Part shown: positions 24,462 to 32,642 of the stretch, piece by piece
How positions within the stretch are numbered: position 1 is the first letter of the stretch
Layout of the letters: each line of letters opens with the position of its first letter
IMG/VR virus record: IMGVR_UViG_3300042879_003566
Coordinates: 1 to 64,000 of that record
Reading direction: 5' to 3' (one strand)
Source of the DNA: a virus
DNA length: 64,000 nt
Notes under the pieces: generated by a model
Told to the model about the DNA's origin: nothing
The model's input: the letters and a program-made list of their open reading frames with translations, nothing else
Database searches by the model: none
Program-made: the position numbers and the translations under genes

Positions 24462-24505
24462 TCCTGAATGAAAGGGTTCAATTACTGTAGCAGCAAATTA
24501 AAAAC

Positions 24506-24524
24506 AATTAGTGAGTAGGACTAC
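24506..24524 (-). repeat. Fibre-gene trailer repeat, copy 3
   Basis: Read on the minus strand this is GTAGTCCTACTCACTAATT, identical over 19 nt to copy 2. The TAG at 24521-24523 is the stop of the third fibre gene. Confidence 0.8.
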
Positions 24525-26773
24525 GCGCCCTTGAGAGCTGCTACTTCAGCTTCCAAGGTTTCGATGCGACCGATGGCTTCCTGAAGCGCAGCAGTCAGCA
24601 ACGGCACAAGCTTGGATTGGTCGATGCCTTGGTAGACGGGATTGCCGTCTTCGTCCACTTCATCCTTGGCGCCAGTGACGCACTCAGGAACAACAGCTTG
24701 GGCTTCGTGAGCAATGAAACCATCAACCTGTATATCGGGATCAGCGATAAAGTTGAAGCGGCTGGGCTTGAGTTGCAGCACACGCTCCGATGCGCCAGTG
24801 AGTGGAATGATGTTTTCTTTTAAGCGGTAGTCGGAAGAAGTTGTAAACGACGTTGCCGTACCGCTAGTGCTGATTGAACCAACAACACCATTACCATTGC
24901 TGAAACTAATGTGAAATCTAGCTGCGGTTGAACTTGCATAACACTCAAGTGCAACGCCACTTGCATTATTAGTCGCGCCGCTAGTGGCAGTTAGATATGC
25001 AGTTGTATTTACACCGCCAGCGTTAACGGTTGACCCATAGCCAATTCTTTGGGCGCTGTTAATGCGTAAAGCCTCCGTCGGGCTGCTCGCTCCATCGGCG
25101 GTAGTGGAGAACACTAATCTGCCCGGAATATCTGTATTTGAAGAACTTGCTCCGTCAGTAAAAACATCGATTGATGCATAACCATAATTGCTGCTGGTGT
25201 TGTCGTTACTTATGAATCGCAGAGCGCCAATCTGGGTATTAGCAGCGGTTGGGCGAGCTGTGTTGCGCCTAATGTCTATAGCGCCAGTAGCATTGTCAGA
25301 CGTGTTTCCCGCAAAAACGGCTCTAGCGTTGCCATCGTAACTAGACGTGCCAACTAACAGGCGTCCCGAACTGTCGATGCGGGCACGTTCTGAACCAACA
25401 GTATTGAATACAATCTGACCAGCACCGGCATTGTTGTTTATATCAAACTGCAAAAGTTCATTTGAGCCTCCATTGTTGGAGATCGCTGCAGTATTAACAT
25501 TACTGCTATTGGCGAATCGAATTTGAGACCCAAGGCCGCCGGAGGTGTTAAAACCAATATAACCGGTAGCAGTCTTAACATCAAAGATCCAGCTAGGCGT
25601 CTGAGTGCCAATCCCTACTCGGCCACTGGAATCAATGGTAATCCCCGTAGAGTTAAAAGAATCGCCTACATTGATTCCAAAGGTATTGGTGCTGCTGCGA
25701 TAGCCGGATGTCCACTGAACCGTGTTGGTGGAGTCGGAGTATGTATGCTTTGCATGGTTGCCCGCAGCGCCAGCCTGAAGCCTGACGTTTGTATCTGCAG
25801 CGGCTCCTGCATTGATATGCAAGATTGAGCTAACAGTCGAAGTCCCCAGACCTACACGCCCGCTTGAATCTATACGCAGTCTTTCAGTAGGACTTGCTGC
25901 ACCATCAGCCGTTGTACTGAAGACCAGGCGCCCTGGCATGTCATTGGTGCCAGGCGTCCCATCTACTTCACCGGCAACAGTTGCCGCTTCGATAAAACTA
26001 GTACCATCTGCACCGTGAAAAGTTAAAGTTCCAAGGCGGCTTCCACTGACAACCGCAGCATTTGAACCAAGTGTTGCTGCACCTGATCTTCCAAGAAGAA
26101 CGTAAGGAGGGTCATTGCTTACAGCATTATTAATTACGCTTAAAGCACCCCGTGCAGTAGAACCACCTGTTCCTTCTGTTTGAGTTAAAGAACTAAGAGT
26201 TGTGCCAAAGAAATTACTACGCGCTGTAGATGTGCCAACTAACAGGCGTCCACTGGAGTCTAGGCGCATGCGCTCGACGCTGTTTGTCCAAAAAGTAATT
26301 GGTTGCGCTGCTGTCTGAAATAAACGGGTCAATCCTGTAGTGTCTTGACCGATTAAGAACGGATCAGGGCTGCCATTGTTGCCACTGAAAGTGGCATACG
26401 CAGCGGCAGATGTACCAGCAAAAACATGCAGCGATGTTTGCGGGCTTGCTATGCCCACCCCAACACGCCCATTCGCATCAACGAACAACCGCCCAGTGCC
26501 ATTAGTTGAGATGGCTACTTGGTTTGCCCCTGGTGAGTACACTCCAGTGTCTGGGTCTGTGGTCCAGCTGTAGGTTGGGGCGGAAGCACTACCTAATGAA
26601 ACAGCTTCTAATTGACCAGCGGAATCAATCCGTAAGCGTTCAGTTGTATTAGTTGCAAACGACAGTTGATTTGTCGCAGACAGGTACACACCATTTGCAG
26701 GTGCACTACTTGTTCCAGTAAAAGAAAGTGCCTGAACTAAATTATCAATTAGCTGGGCTTTTGTCTGCGACAT
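24521..26773 (-). CDS. Tail fibre protein with canonical S74 chaperone domain
   Basis: 750 aa. The body has at least five copies of the (S)SGRLLVGTS / GRLVFSTTADGASSPTE repeat type, some nearly identical in DNA to the fibre genes at 235-3389. The C-terminal 104 residues form a peptidase S74 domain with SDYRLKENI (catalytic Ser647 and Lys652), DGFIAHEAQAVVPE and a closing coiled coil (EAIGRIETLEAEVAALKG). The domain would guide trimerisation and then release itself. It is on the opposite strand and over 20 kb from the other fibres, which fits module shuffling or a phase-specific receptor-binding protein. Confidence 0.88.
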   Translation of the reverse strand: MSQTKAQLIDNLVQALSFTGTSSAPANGVYLSATNQLSFATNTTERLRIDSAGQLEAVSLGSASAPTYSWTTDPDTGVYSPGANQVAISTNGTGRLFVDANGRVGVGIASPQTSLHVFAGTSAAAYATFSGNNGSPDPFLIGQDTTGLTRLFQTAAQPITFWTNSVERMRLDSSGRLLVGTSTARSNFFGTTLSSLTQTEGTGGSTARGALSVINNAVSNDPPYVLLGRSGAATLGSNAAVVSGSRLGTLTFHGADGTSFIEAATVAGEVDGTPGTNDMPGRLVFSTTADGAASPTERLRIDSSGRVGLGTSTVSSILHINAGAAADTNVRLQAGAAGNHAKHTYSDSTNTVQWTSGYRSSTNTFGINVGDSFNSTGITIDSSGRVGIGTQTPSWIFDVKTATGYIGFNTSGGLGSQIRFANSSNVNTAAISNNGGSNELLQFDINNNAGAGQIVFNTVGSERARIDSSGRLLVGTSSYDGNARAVFAGNTSDNATGAIDIRRNTARPTAANTQIGALRFISNDNTSSNYGYASIDVFTDGASSSNTDIPGRLVFSTTADGASSPTEALRINSAQRIGYGSTVNAGGVNTTAYLTATSGATNNASGVALECYASSTAARFHISFSNGNGVVGSISTSGTATSFTTSSDYRLKENIIPLTGASERVLQLKPSRFNFIADPDIQVDGFIAHEAQAVVPECVTGAKDEVDEDGNPVYQGIDQSKLVPLLTAALQEAIGRIETLEAEVAALKGA

Positions 26774-26808
26774 CTTAAAGAACGGTTTCCAGTTCTTTCA
26801 TTTTAATG

Positions 26809-27069
26809 TTAGTTGCCCAATAACCTTTCAAGTGAATGCGCCTGGTGTTGCTGGTAGTAACCAAGCCGTTCTTGAATCAAGTTATAGTAATTGATGGCAG
26901 CATCAACCATTTCTTCTGCATCCATACTGGCAGCCAGTTGTTCATTAGCCAGCATGCCTGCAGTTAAAACAGTGACGCCCCATTCAAGCTTGGAGCCAAT
27001 AATTGCAGGAAGAGGAGTGCCATCGCTGGTGAACCCAGCCATTAATCTGGTCAGGTTCTCATCAGCCAT
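26809..27069 (-). CDS. Hypothetical protein
   Basis: 86 aa, MADENLTRLMAGFTSDGTPL..., a helical protein with Gln/His-rich end (GYYQQHQAHSLERLLGN). It lies directly upstream of the fibre gene. Function unknown. Confidence 0.6.
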   Translation of the reverse strand: MADENLTRLMAGFTSDGTPLPAIIGSKLEWGVTVLTAGMLANEQLAASMDAEEMVDAAINYYNLIQERLGYYQQHQAHSLERLLGN

Positions 27070-27105
27070 AGCACTCCTGTGTTGTTACCTTTATTGTATA
27101 GGCTT

Positions 27106-27354
27106 TTATTTAGTAGCCCGTTCTAAATAATACCAATAAGCATGGGTTGCATTTTGGTGAAACCGTTTGCCAAGCAATAGCTTGAGTTTTTTCTGCTCCA
27201 GTTCATCCATACGATTTTCATTGTATGGAAGGACATCACCACTGCCATCTTTAAGCATGTTCATCTCAAGGTCATTCATCTCCAGCTGGAGATCAAAGTC
27301 TTTGATGGCATGCTGATGACAATTCATCTTGATGGAAGCTTCTTCAGCATTCAT
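27106..27354 (-). CDS. Hypothetical helical protein
   Basis: 82 aa from ATG 27354, MNAEEASIKMNCHQHAIKDF..., with heptad-like Leu/Met spacing (LQLEMNDLEMNMLKDG). It overlaps the Gp157-like gene by 11 nt. The frame is open upstream but that part shadows the neighbour. Confidence 0.6.
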   Translation of the reverse strand: MNAEEASIKMNCHQHAIKDFDLQLEMNDLEMNMLKDGSGDVLPYNENRMDELEQKKLKLLLGKRFHQNATHAYWYYLERATK

Positions 27355-28063
27355 CGGCGCATCGATCTTCAGGAAGAAGGTCTCTTGGATACTCGGATGA
27401 CGCCAGGTCCACTGAGGACTTTCCATAGATTCGAGAGGAGCGGATGGAATATTCTTGAAAGACCTTGACTCCTTGGGGGAGTAGCTGACCAGCTTGGTGG
27501 GCACTGCGGATTGCATCAAGGTTTGGGAGAACGTTTGTTTTATTAGAAGGTTCAATCCTTTCAGAAAGGATTTCTCCTGACATTGAACGTAACACAGTTC
27601 GCTTGGTTGTGGTGACTTCTTCTTCAACACAAAAGTGCTGTCGTTCTTCAGAAGACCAAAACTCCGGATCCGACTTGATTTCAACAGTTAAGTCTTTCTT
27701 TTTAACAAGAGTGAACTGATAGTTGCGGCCAGTAATTTTATTGGCATCAACCGGTAGCACCCGCTTCAAATAATTGAGCAGGTGCTTGAGGCTATCGACT
27801 TGGGACTCGTGATGCTTTTGGGCCTTTAGGATAAGACCCTTTTCTTTTTTGATCCGCTCAACAGCATCCTCATGGGCTGCCATGGCGTAGTAGATACGAT
27901 CAATCTTTTCAGACCGTAGGGTAATACAAGCTTCCAGCTCTGCTCGCGCCAAGTCTTGGGACTCAGGAGTGAGGAGAGGAAGAGAGCGTTCCAGGGCACC
28001 ATAGTGCTCGTATAGCTGGATGACATTCAGCTCTTTGAGCTTAGTGTGAGTGATTTGAGCCAT
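27344..28063 (-). CDS. Gp157-like coiled-coil protein
   Basis: 239 aa. Residues about 40-140 form a long charged coiled coil (RAELEACITLRSEKIDRIYY, ERIKKEKGLILKAQKHHE) followed by LKRVLPVDANKITGRNYQFT and SDPEFW. This layout matches the siphovirus Gp157 family, associated with phage resistance or recombination functions in other phages. The C-terminal ~100 residues are less ordered. Assignment is by pattern only. Confidence 0.6.
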   Translation of the reverse strand: MAQITHTKLKELNVIQLYEHYGALERSLPLLTPESQDLARAELEACITLRSEKIDRIYYAMAAHEDAVERIKKEKGLILKAQKHHESQVDSLKHLLNYLKRVLPVDANKITGRNYQFTLVKKKDLTVEIKSDPEFWSSEERQHFCVEEEVTTTKRTVLRSMSGEILSERIEPSNKTNVLPNLDAIRSAHQAGQLLPQGVKVFQEYSIRSSRIYGKSSVDLASSEYPRDLLPEDRCADEC

Positions 28064-28111
28064 GGCTTGATTTGTGTTGGAATGGTGTTACGGCTAATCA
28101 GGCAATAACCA

Positions 28112-28231
28112 TCAGCCGTTTTGAAAGTGTGATTGAAGTTTATTGAGTGTGTAGGCCAGCAGCGCTGCGGCTGCTGTCCAAAGAAGATCACGGACAACAG
28201 AAGTAATGCTTGAAAGAATGAAGTCGAACAT
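28112..28231 (-). CDS. Small single-pass membrane protein
   Basis: 39 aa from ATG 28231, MFDFILSSITSVVRDLLWTA..., one hydrophobic helix and a polar tail. A leader element with a 7-bp hairpin sits 21 nt upstream and the leader ends CCACACCATCCA. Function unknown. Confidence 0.55.
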   Translation of the reverse strand: MFDFILSSITSVVRDLLWTAAAALLAYTLNKLQSHFQNG

Positions 28232-28251
28232 TGGATGGTGTGGTTAAAAAG

Positions 28252-28281
28252 CTGGTCAGTTTAACGTCATGACCAGGACGG
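28252..28281 (-). promoter_or_regulatory. Leader element A, copy 1
   Basis: Plus-strand CTGGTCA-GTTTAACGTCA-TGACCAG-GACGG: a 7-bp perfect stem with the conserved loop, 21 nt before the start at 28231. On the transcribed strand the core is TGACGTTAAAC. Confidence 0.7.
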
Positions 28282-28285
28282 AGAC

Positions 28286-28702
28286 TCAAGCTGACGTTTC
28301 CGCCGAGTCGTCGAAGCAGTCTACCAGGTCTGTCAAGCCAACCTTGGTGACTGTTACAAGGTTTGCAATGTAATCCGTCAATGCTTCAACCTTGGCATTG
28401 ACAGAGTCCAGTTTTTCGGACAGTTCTTCGCGACTTGGTGAAATAAAGTCAAGGGTTTCTTCTTTGAAGGTGTCAGGGTTTTCTTTGCGTTGAATCTTGC
28501 GGGCGTCATCGTTTGTTGAATAGAGAACATCGGTAAACAAATCGTATTTAGTTTTTTCAGAAGGCTTGGCATAACCAAAGTCCTTTGCACATTTTTCAAT
28601 GGCTTTGTCAAATTCAAAATACAAGTACAGCAAATGTGCTGCTTCTTGCAAGAACAGATCCTTGTAGCGGTCAAACTCAAGGCCGTAAGTATCAAGTGAC
28701 AT
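28286..28702 (-). CDS. Hypothetical protein
   Basis: 138 aa from ATG 28702, MSLDTYGLEFDRYKDLFLQE.... It is helical with a possible coiled coil (LSEKLDSVNAKVEALTDYIA) and an acidic end. It overlaps the upstream gene by 11 nt. Function unknown. Confidence 0.6.
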   Translation of the reverse strand: MSLDTYGLEFDRYKDLFLQEAAHLLYLYFEFDKAIEKCAKDFGYAKPSEKTKYDLFTDVLYSTNDDARKIQRKENPDTFKEETLDFISPSREELSEKLDSVNAKVEALTDYIANLVTVTKVGLTDLVDCFDDSAETSA

Positions 28703-28892
28703 GGGGAAAATCGACATCAATGGCGGTTTGTAAAGCTTTAAGGACAAAGTCCTGCTGGTGTTGTTCACCCCAGCTGGTCCATTCTGCTAGATCTGGGTCG
28801 GTATCGTCCCACTCAATGTGGATACAACACCCACCATCGTCTTCTTCAATCACCTCTAGCTGCAGCTTCGTTATCCAAGTGTTGTTCGACAT
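28692..28892 (-). CDS. Small acidic hypothetical protein
   Basis: 66 aa from ATG 28892, MSNNTWITKLQLEVIEEDDG..., acidic with several Trp and a Cys-Cys pair. It overlaps genes on both sides. Function unknown. Confidence 0.6.
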   Translation of the reverse strand: MSNNTWITKLQLEVIEEDDGGCCIHIEWDDTDPDLAEWTSWGEQHQQDFVLKALQTAIDVDFPHVT

Positions 28893-29073
28893 GGGCAATC
28901 AACATGTTTTGAACATAGTCTTCGTGATGCATCCTAAGGTCTGCAGCCATCTTTACAAGTTCCCAGTGAGTGTCTTCTGGAACTTCAAGGTCATAGCGTT
29001 GGTAGTTGCTCATGAAATTAACAGTTGGTTGCGTTGCAAGTTGACGAGCGTATTCAAGGATGTCGTCAGTCAT
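28846..29073 (-). CDS. Small hypothetical protein
   Basis: 75 aa, MTDDILEYARQLATQPTVNF..., acidic and His-rich in the second half (HHEDYVQNMLIAHVEQHLDN). Its ATG overlaps the stop of the SWIM gene. Function unknown. Confidence 0.6.
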   Translation of the reverse strand: MTDDILEYARQLATQPTVNFMSNYQRYDLEVPEDTHWELVKMAADLRMHHEDYVQNMLIAHVEQHLDNEAAARGD

Positions 29074-30005
29074 TTTTTGGTTGTAGTTTTGAGTTGAGGC
29101 AAAGCAACACCTGGGAAAGGCACGTAGCCTGACTCCAGCATGTTATCGAACAAAGTCCAGGCATCATGCTGGGTGAACACCTCCTTTGGTTTGTAGGTAC
29201 GCCAGTGGGTTAGCGGTGCTTGTGCACCATGTTTGGTGTGCAGCAACAAGAAACGTCCATCCGTAATGGCATCCGACGGTGGTGCATACCACCAAGCCAC
29301 ACACTTATCAGGTGCGTAGGCAGGACAGGCATTGCGTACTTCAGTACGTTTGCACAGAAGATCTCTGTATTTGTTGAACCAAGTCAGGTGGATGCACCAA
29401 GGTTTGAACCCTTGGATCTCTTGTTGGAATTGCGATAGATGATTGAGCTGACGCTGAAAGGACCCACACGAGCAGCTAGGTTCGCCAAAGCTGGACCGTT
29501 GTTCATTCTCATCCAGTTCAGAGTCCATGTCAACGAGCCGATCCTCAAGCCGAAACCCGTCCGGTGCAACCAGATATCCAAGGTCGGTCTGGTCAGACTG
29601 AAGTACGGCTTTGAGCTGGTCTTGGTCTGAAAGGCGAATGAACTTGTCTGCCCACTGGGCTTGGAGACGAGCGTTAACGGTGTGCGATCCAAGGGCATGA
29701 ACGTAGCTCCATCCTTTGAACATAACGTAGGCATTCTGATTCCAGATACTTGGACCCCTGTAATTGGGGCCAAGGTAAGCAAAGAAATCTTTTAGCCTGT
29801 TGGTAAAAGAAACAAATGCTTCTTTTATTGGTTGGCGTGGATAATCAACTTTGCTACCGTCACGGTAAAGCACACGGCAAAGGTCATCAAAAAGATAGAT
29901 GCCCGTGACATCGGCTTCATTGAAGTCCGGGAACGCACGGCGTATATTCGTCCGTGTGTAGATGAACGTTTGAGCTTCATTAAGTTCAAGCAGAGTTTCA
30001 GTCAT
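29070..30005 (-). CDS. SWIM zinc-finger-like protein
   Basis: 311 aa. Around residues 175-207, SCSCGSF ... KPWCIHLTWF matches the CxCx(n)CxH SWIM zinc finger used in protein or DNA contacts. The N-terminal half has YLFDDLCRVLYRDGSKVDYP and Trp-rich segments; the C-terminal part has KCVAWWYAPPSDAITDGRF. The leader contains CACACCACACCA 10 nt before the start. A nucleic-acid-related early function is likely; the exact role is unknown. Confidence 0.65.
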   Translation of the reverse strand: MTETLLELNEAQTFIYTRTNIRRAFPDFNEADVTGIYLFDDLCRVLYRDGSKVDYPRQPIKEAFVSFTNRLKDFFAYLGPNYRGPSIWNQNAYVMFKGWSYVHALGSHTVNARLQAQWADKFIRLSDQDQLKAVLQSDQTDLGYLVAPDGFRLEDRLVDMDSELDENEQRSSFGEPSCSCGSFQRQLNHLSQFQQEIQGFKPWCIHLTWFNKYRDLLCKRTEVRNACPAYAPDKCVAWWYAPPSDAITDGRFLLLHTKHGAQAPLTHWRTYKPKEVFTQHDAWTLFDNMLESGYVPFPGVALPQLKTTTKK

Positions 30006-30031
30006 AGCAGATTGGTGTGGTGTGAAATGTG

Positions 30032-30235
30032 TCAGATGAACAGATCGGGATCTTGTCCTGACCGCTGGAGCTTAACACGTTCTTGTTCCTTGAGGTAGGC
30101 GGATTTACCAACCTTGTAGGTTGCGTAGCCAAGTGCTGCCCAGGCAACGGGATTACCAAGGACAAGAAGTGCACCGGCTCCAATGGCGCCAAATGTTCCT
30201 GCAGTTTTAAGAACTGCTTTGTGCTCTGGTTTCAT
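30032..30235 (-). CDS. Small membrane protein
   Basis: 67 aa. A Gly/Ala-rich hydrophobic stretch of ~35 residues (AGTFGAIGAGALLVLGNPVA) precedes a basic tail (KEQERVKLQRSG). It could span the membrane once or as a short hairpin. Function unknown. Confidence 0.6.
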   Translation of the reverse strand: MKPEHKAVLKTAGTFGAIGAGALLVLGNPVAWAALGYATYKVGKSAYLKEQERVKLQRSGQDPDLFI

Positions 30236-30254
30236 GAGGTGATTGTTAATACAT

Positions 30255-30282
30255 TTGGAAAAAGATAAACGGTGTTTACTAT
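30255..30282 (+). promoter_or_regulatory. Candidate sigma70-type promoter
   Basis: TTGGAA, a 16-nt spacer and TACTAT lie 35 nt before the plus-strand gene at 30317 in a divergent gap. Confidence 0.45.
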
Positions 30283-30316
30283 AGAAGTAAAATTAAGTAA
30301 CAATTGAATACATTCC

Positions 30317-30580
30317 ATGGATCAAATTAAGTATGTGTCGCTGTCTCAATTCCAAATCGAACCATCGTTAGACGATAAGTTTTGGGAAGAGAAGCTAAAG
30401 CGCACAATCCAGGAATGTAATTCGGTTAGTGCATTGAAAGAAATAGCGACCCTCTTAGCGAGGATCGCTACCCAAAGACAAGGTGTAATAAGGGGATTGG
30501 TACAAGATATGTTCATCTTTAATAACGTTGCCGTTAATCAAGATGATCTTGCCAACCCCCAGGTTGAATCAGATCAGTGA
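30317..30580 (+). CDS. Hypothetical protein on an isolated plus-strand gene
   Basis: 87 aa, MDQIKYVSLSQFQIEPSLDD.... A central helix with Arg/Gln-rich face (LLARIATQRQGVIRGLVQ) is followed by an acidic end. It runs against the surrounding minus-strand genes and its end overlaps the DUF5895 gene by 12 nt, tail to tail. A promoter candidate precedes it. Function unknown. Confidence 0.6.
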   Translation: MDQIKYVSLSQFQIEPSLDDKFWEEKLKRTIQECNSVSALKEIATLLARIATQRQGVIRGLVQDMFIFNNVAVNQDDLANPQVESDQ

Positions 30581-31669
30581 ATCGTCTTCACCGGTCATTG
30601 GATCACGGGCAGGCAAAGCCTTGACTTCGACATCCGTGGTGCGGGACACAGGAAGAATCTCAACACCAGCCTTGATTCCATAGGCACCGCCAAGCTTTTC
30701 AGCATCTTGCCGTGCGTGTTGGTTGATGTAATCGCTGAACATTTCCTGGAACTTCCAGGTGGATTCACGATCTTCATCAGGAATCGAGAGGCGATTCAAT
30801 GATTCGATTGCAGTTTCCTGATCGGAATAATCAGGGATGTCAAACGATTCAATAGCGCAGATCTCAACGTTGTTGGCACCGCGCATCTCATTGGCAAGCA
30901 CCGGAGCAAAGACGGTGGTTGCATAGAACTTCTCGTTGAATGCAAGAGGAACTTCAGAGTCCAGTGCTTTGCTCAGACACTTGGACATTTCCTTCTCATA
31001 CATCTTGATCTTCTCAGACACGTCGGTGCCATTAAGACCCTTCAAAGTCAAGACCATGGGGATCTTGTGGGCACGCTTGTTGTCTTCCGTCAGGATGTAA
31101 ACAAGGTACTTGGTACGCACACTGTACTTGCGCTTGTACATCTCACCTTTGCTATTGGCAAGGTCGGATGCAATCTTATCGGCTTCAAACAATTCTTTAA
31201 CGTCTGGATCCTCAAAGGTTCCAATCGTCTGCCTCATCCCAGTTGTTTCCTCAACCATAAGGGGAGAACGTAGAAGGACTTGAAGTCGAGGCTCAGTAAA
31301 ATTGAGTCCTTCTTCCACTGAAGTATTGGGAGCCATACCAAAAGTTTGCTTGTAGTTCCAGATAAGTGAACCTTTAGCAAATTGATCTTCAGTGGCGTTC
31401 CATCCACAAGTGTCAAGGTCTGACTTCCGCACGAACCAACCTCGTGTCTTGGATTTGTTGAGAGGTTGGATGGTGACGAGATTCTGGTATCCGGACACAA
31501 ACTTTTTATCTTGGAAAAGTTTGAAGGAATCCAGGCCACGGGTGGCAAGAGCAGAGGTTTTCTTCATGGTCAAAGTCGTAGTAGGTTTCTTGGGAGAAAA
31601 GGAATCAACTTTGGATTGGAGTTCATCCATCCAAGCTTCATCCATCATGTCAACAGGAGTCGTTGTCAT
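30569..31669 (-). CDS. DUF5895-like protein
   Basis: 366 aa from ATG 31669 (leader ends CCAACC). It contains GWFVRKSDLDTCGWN, WNYKQTFG and MVLTLKGLNGTDVSEKIKMY, resembling a cyanobacterial and cyanophage family annotated DUF5895. No catalytic motif stands out. It follows the SSB gene with a leader element between, so a part in DNA replication or recombination is plausible. Confidence 0.65.
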   Translation of the reverse strand: MTTTPVDMMDEAWMDELQSKVDSFSPKKPTTTLTMKKTSALATRGLDSFKLFQDKKFVSGYQNLVTIQPLNKSKTRGWFVRKSDLDTCGWNATEDQFAKGSLIWNYKQTFGMAPNTSVEEGLNFTEPRLQVLLRSPLMVEETTGMRQTIGTFEDPDVKELFEADKIASDLANSKGEMYKRKYSVRTKYLVYILTEDNKRAHKIPMVLTLKGLNGTDVSEKIKMYEKEMSKCLSKALDSEVPLAFNEKFYATTVFAPVLANEMRGANNVEICAIESFDIPDYSDQETAIESLNRLSIPDEDRESTWKFQEMFSDYINQHARQDAEKLGGAYGIKAGVEILPVSRTTDVEVKALPARDPMTGEDDSLI

Positions 31670-31695
31670 GGTTGGTTCGTAGTAGAACAACAGAT

Positions 31696-31746
31696 GCTTT
31701 TAACGTCATCCCAGGACGGGCGCCTAGTCTAGGAGTGACCAGGCGC
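31696..31746 (-). promoter_or_regulatory. Leader element A, copy 2, plus adjacent hairpin
   Basis: CTTTTAACGTCATCCCAGGACGG (plus-strand reading) lies 27 nt upstream of the start at 31669. A GCGCCT/AGGCGC stem (31720-31725 with 31741-31746) follows. Confidence 0.65.
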
Positions 31747-31768
31747 TATGGAACATCAGCGTTTGTTA

Positions 31769-32584
31769 TCAAAACGGTGCGTTGTCGTCATCTTTGGATG
31801 GGCTGCCGTATTGACCAGGGAGATCAGGCAGTCCGCTTTCACCATGACCCCAAGGATCAGGTTGTTCATCCATAGTGCGACCACCCCACAGTGAACCAAC
31901 ATTCCCTTCGGATGCAACAGTTGTTTGGGGCTGGATCGGAGCGGAACCATCGACTGCCTTGGGAGACAGCGTCATCTTCTTAAGTTCGATCTTAGTTTGT
32001 ATTTTCTTTTCCCTTGAATCTTTATCGATCCAGGAATCAGTAACCAGTCGACCCTTAATTGTTAAGCCCGTTCCTTTGCGGGTGAAGTTACACAGAAGTT
32101 CTGCGTAGTTAGGCTTATCTTCTGCGTTGTTAATTGCGTAGAAGTTAAAGAGATCAGATTGATTGCGACCAGTATTAACCGCAAGGGTTTGGTTGCAGAT
32201 CATCAAACCACTTGGTGTGGTTTTAAAAGCACGTTCATCTTCGTGGTTGACATCTTTGACGCAACGTCCACTAAGGATGACAGTGTTAAGAATCGGAAAT
32301 GTCTCTGCATTAACCATGCCAATGACACCACCATGCAAAGAGAGTTGCCTGGTATCTAAGTCATAGCGGAGCGTGGAATCATGCAGGTAAATTCCCATGT
32401 TCTTTTTCATGCGAGCAAAACGTTCAGCCGTCTTGCCGTAGATGTTAAGTTCGATGGGAGTGTCTGCTTTCTTAGCGCCGACAGCCGGTAGGCTAATCAT
32501 GCAGCGCATTGCAGTTGAGTTGGCGCCTGTAAAAACTTCCCGAGGATCTTCAAGAAGTTGAGCGCAACCAGCAAAGAAATTCAT
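31769..32584 (-). CDS. ssb: Single-stranded DNA-binding protein
   Basis: 271 aa. Residues about 105-215 read as an SSB OB-fold (TVILSGRCVKDVN, LMICNQTLAVNTGRNQSDLF, GTGLTIKGRLVTDSWIDKD). The Pro/Gly-rich linker ends in the acidic tail KDDDNAPF, like the partner-recruiting tip (DDDIPF) of bacterial SSBs. The N-terminal ~100 residues look like an extra beta domain. It would coat phage ssDNA and recruit PolA, encoded just upstream. A leader element A copy lies 21 nt before its ATG. Confidence 0.8.
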   Translation of the reverse strand: MNFFAGCAQLLEDPREVFTGANSTAMRCMISLPAVGAKKADTPIELNIYGKTAERFARMKKNMGIYLHDSTLRYDLDTRQLSLHGGVIGMVNAETFPILNTVILSGRCVKDVNHEDERAFKTTPSGLMICNQTLAVNTGRNQSDLFNFYAINNAEDKPNYAELLCNFTRKGTGLTIKGRLVTDSWIDKDSREKKIQTKIELKKMTLSPKAVDGSAPIQPQTTVASEGNVGSLWGGRTMDEQPDPWGHGESGLPDLPGQYGSPSKDDDNAPF

Positions 32585-32604
32585 TGCAAGAGAAGTAGGG
32601 TGGA

Positions 32605-32631
32605 AGGCAGTTTAACGTCATACCTGGGACG
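32605..32631 (-). promoter_or_regulatory. Leader element A, copy 3
   Basis: AGGCAGTTTAACGTCATACCTGGGACG (plus-strand reading): an imperfect 5-bp stem around GTTTAACGTCA, 21 nt before the SSB start, between polA and ssb. Confidence 0.7.
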
Positions 32632-32642
32632 GGTCCATAGAT

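Noticed and set aside
27106-27684. 192-aa frame as a single gene
   Set aside because: The N-terminal 110 codons shadow the Gp157-like gene; the real start is most likely ATG 27354.
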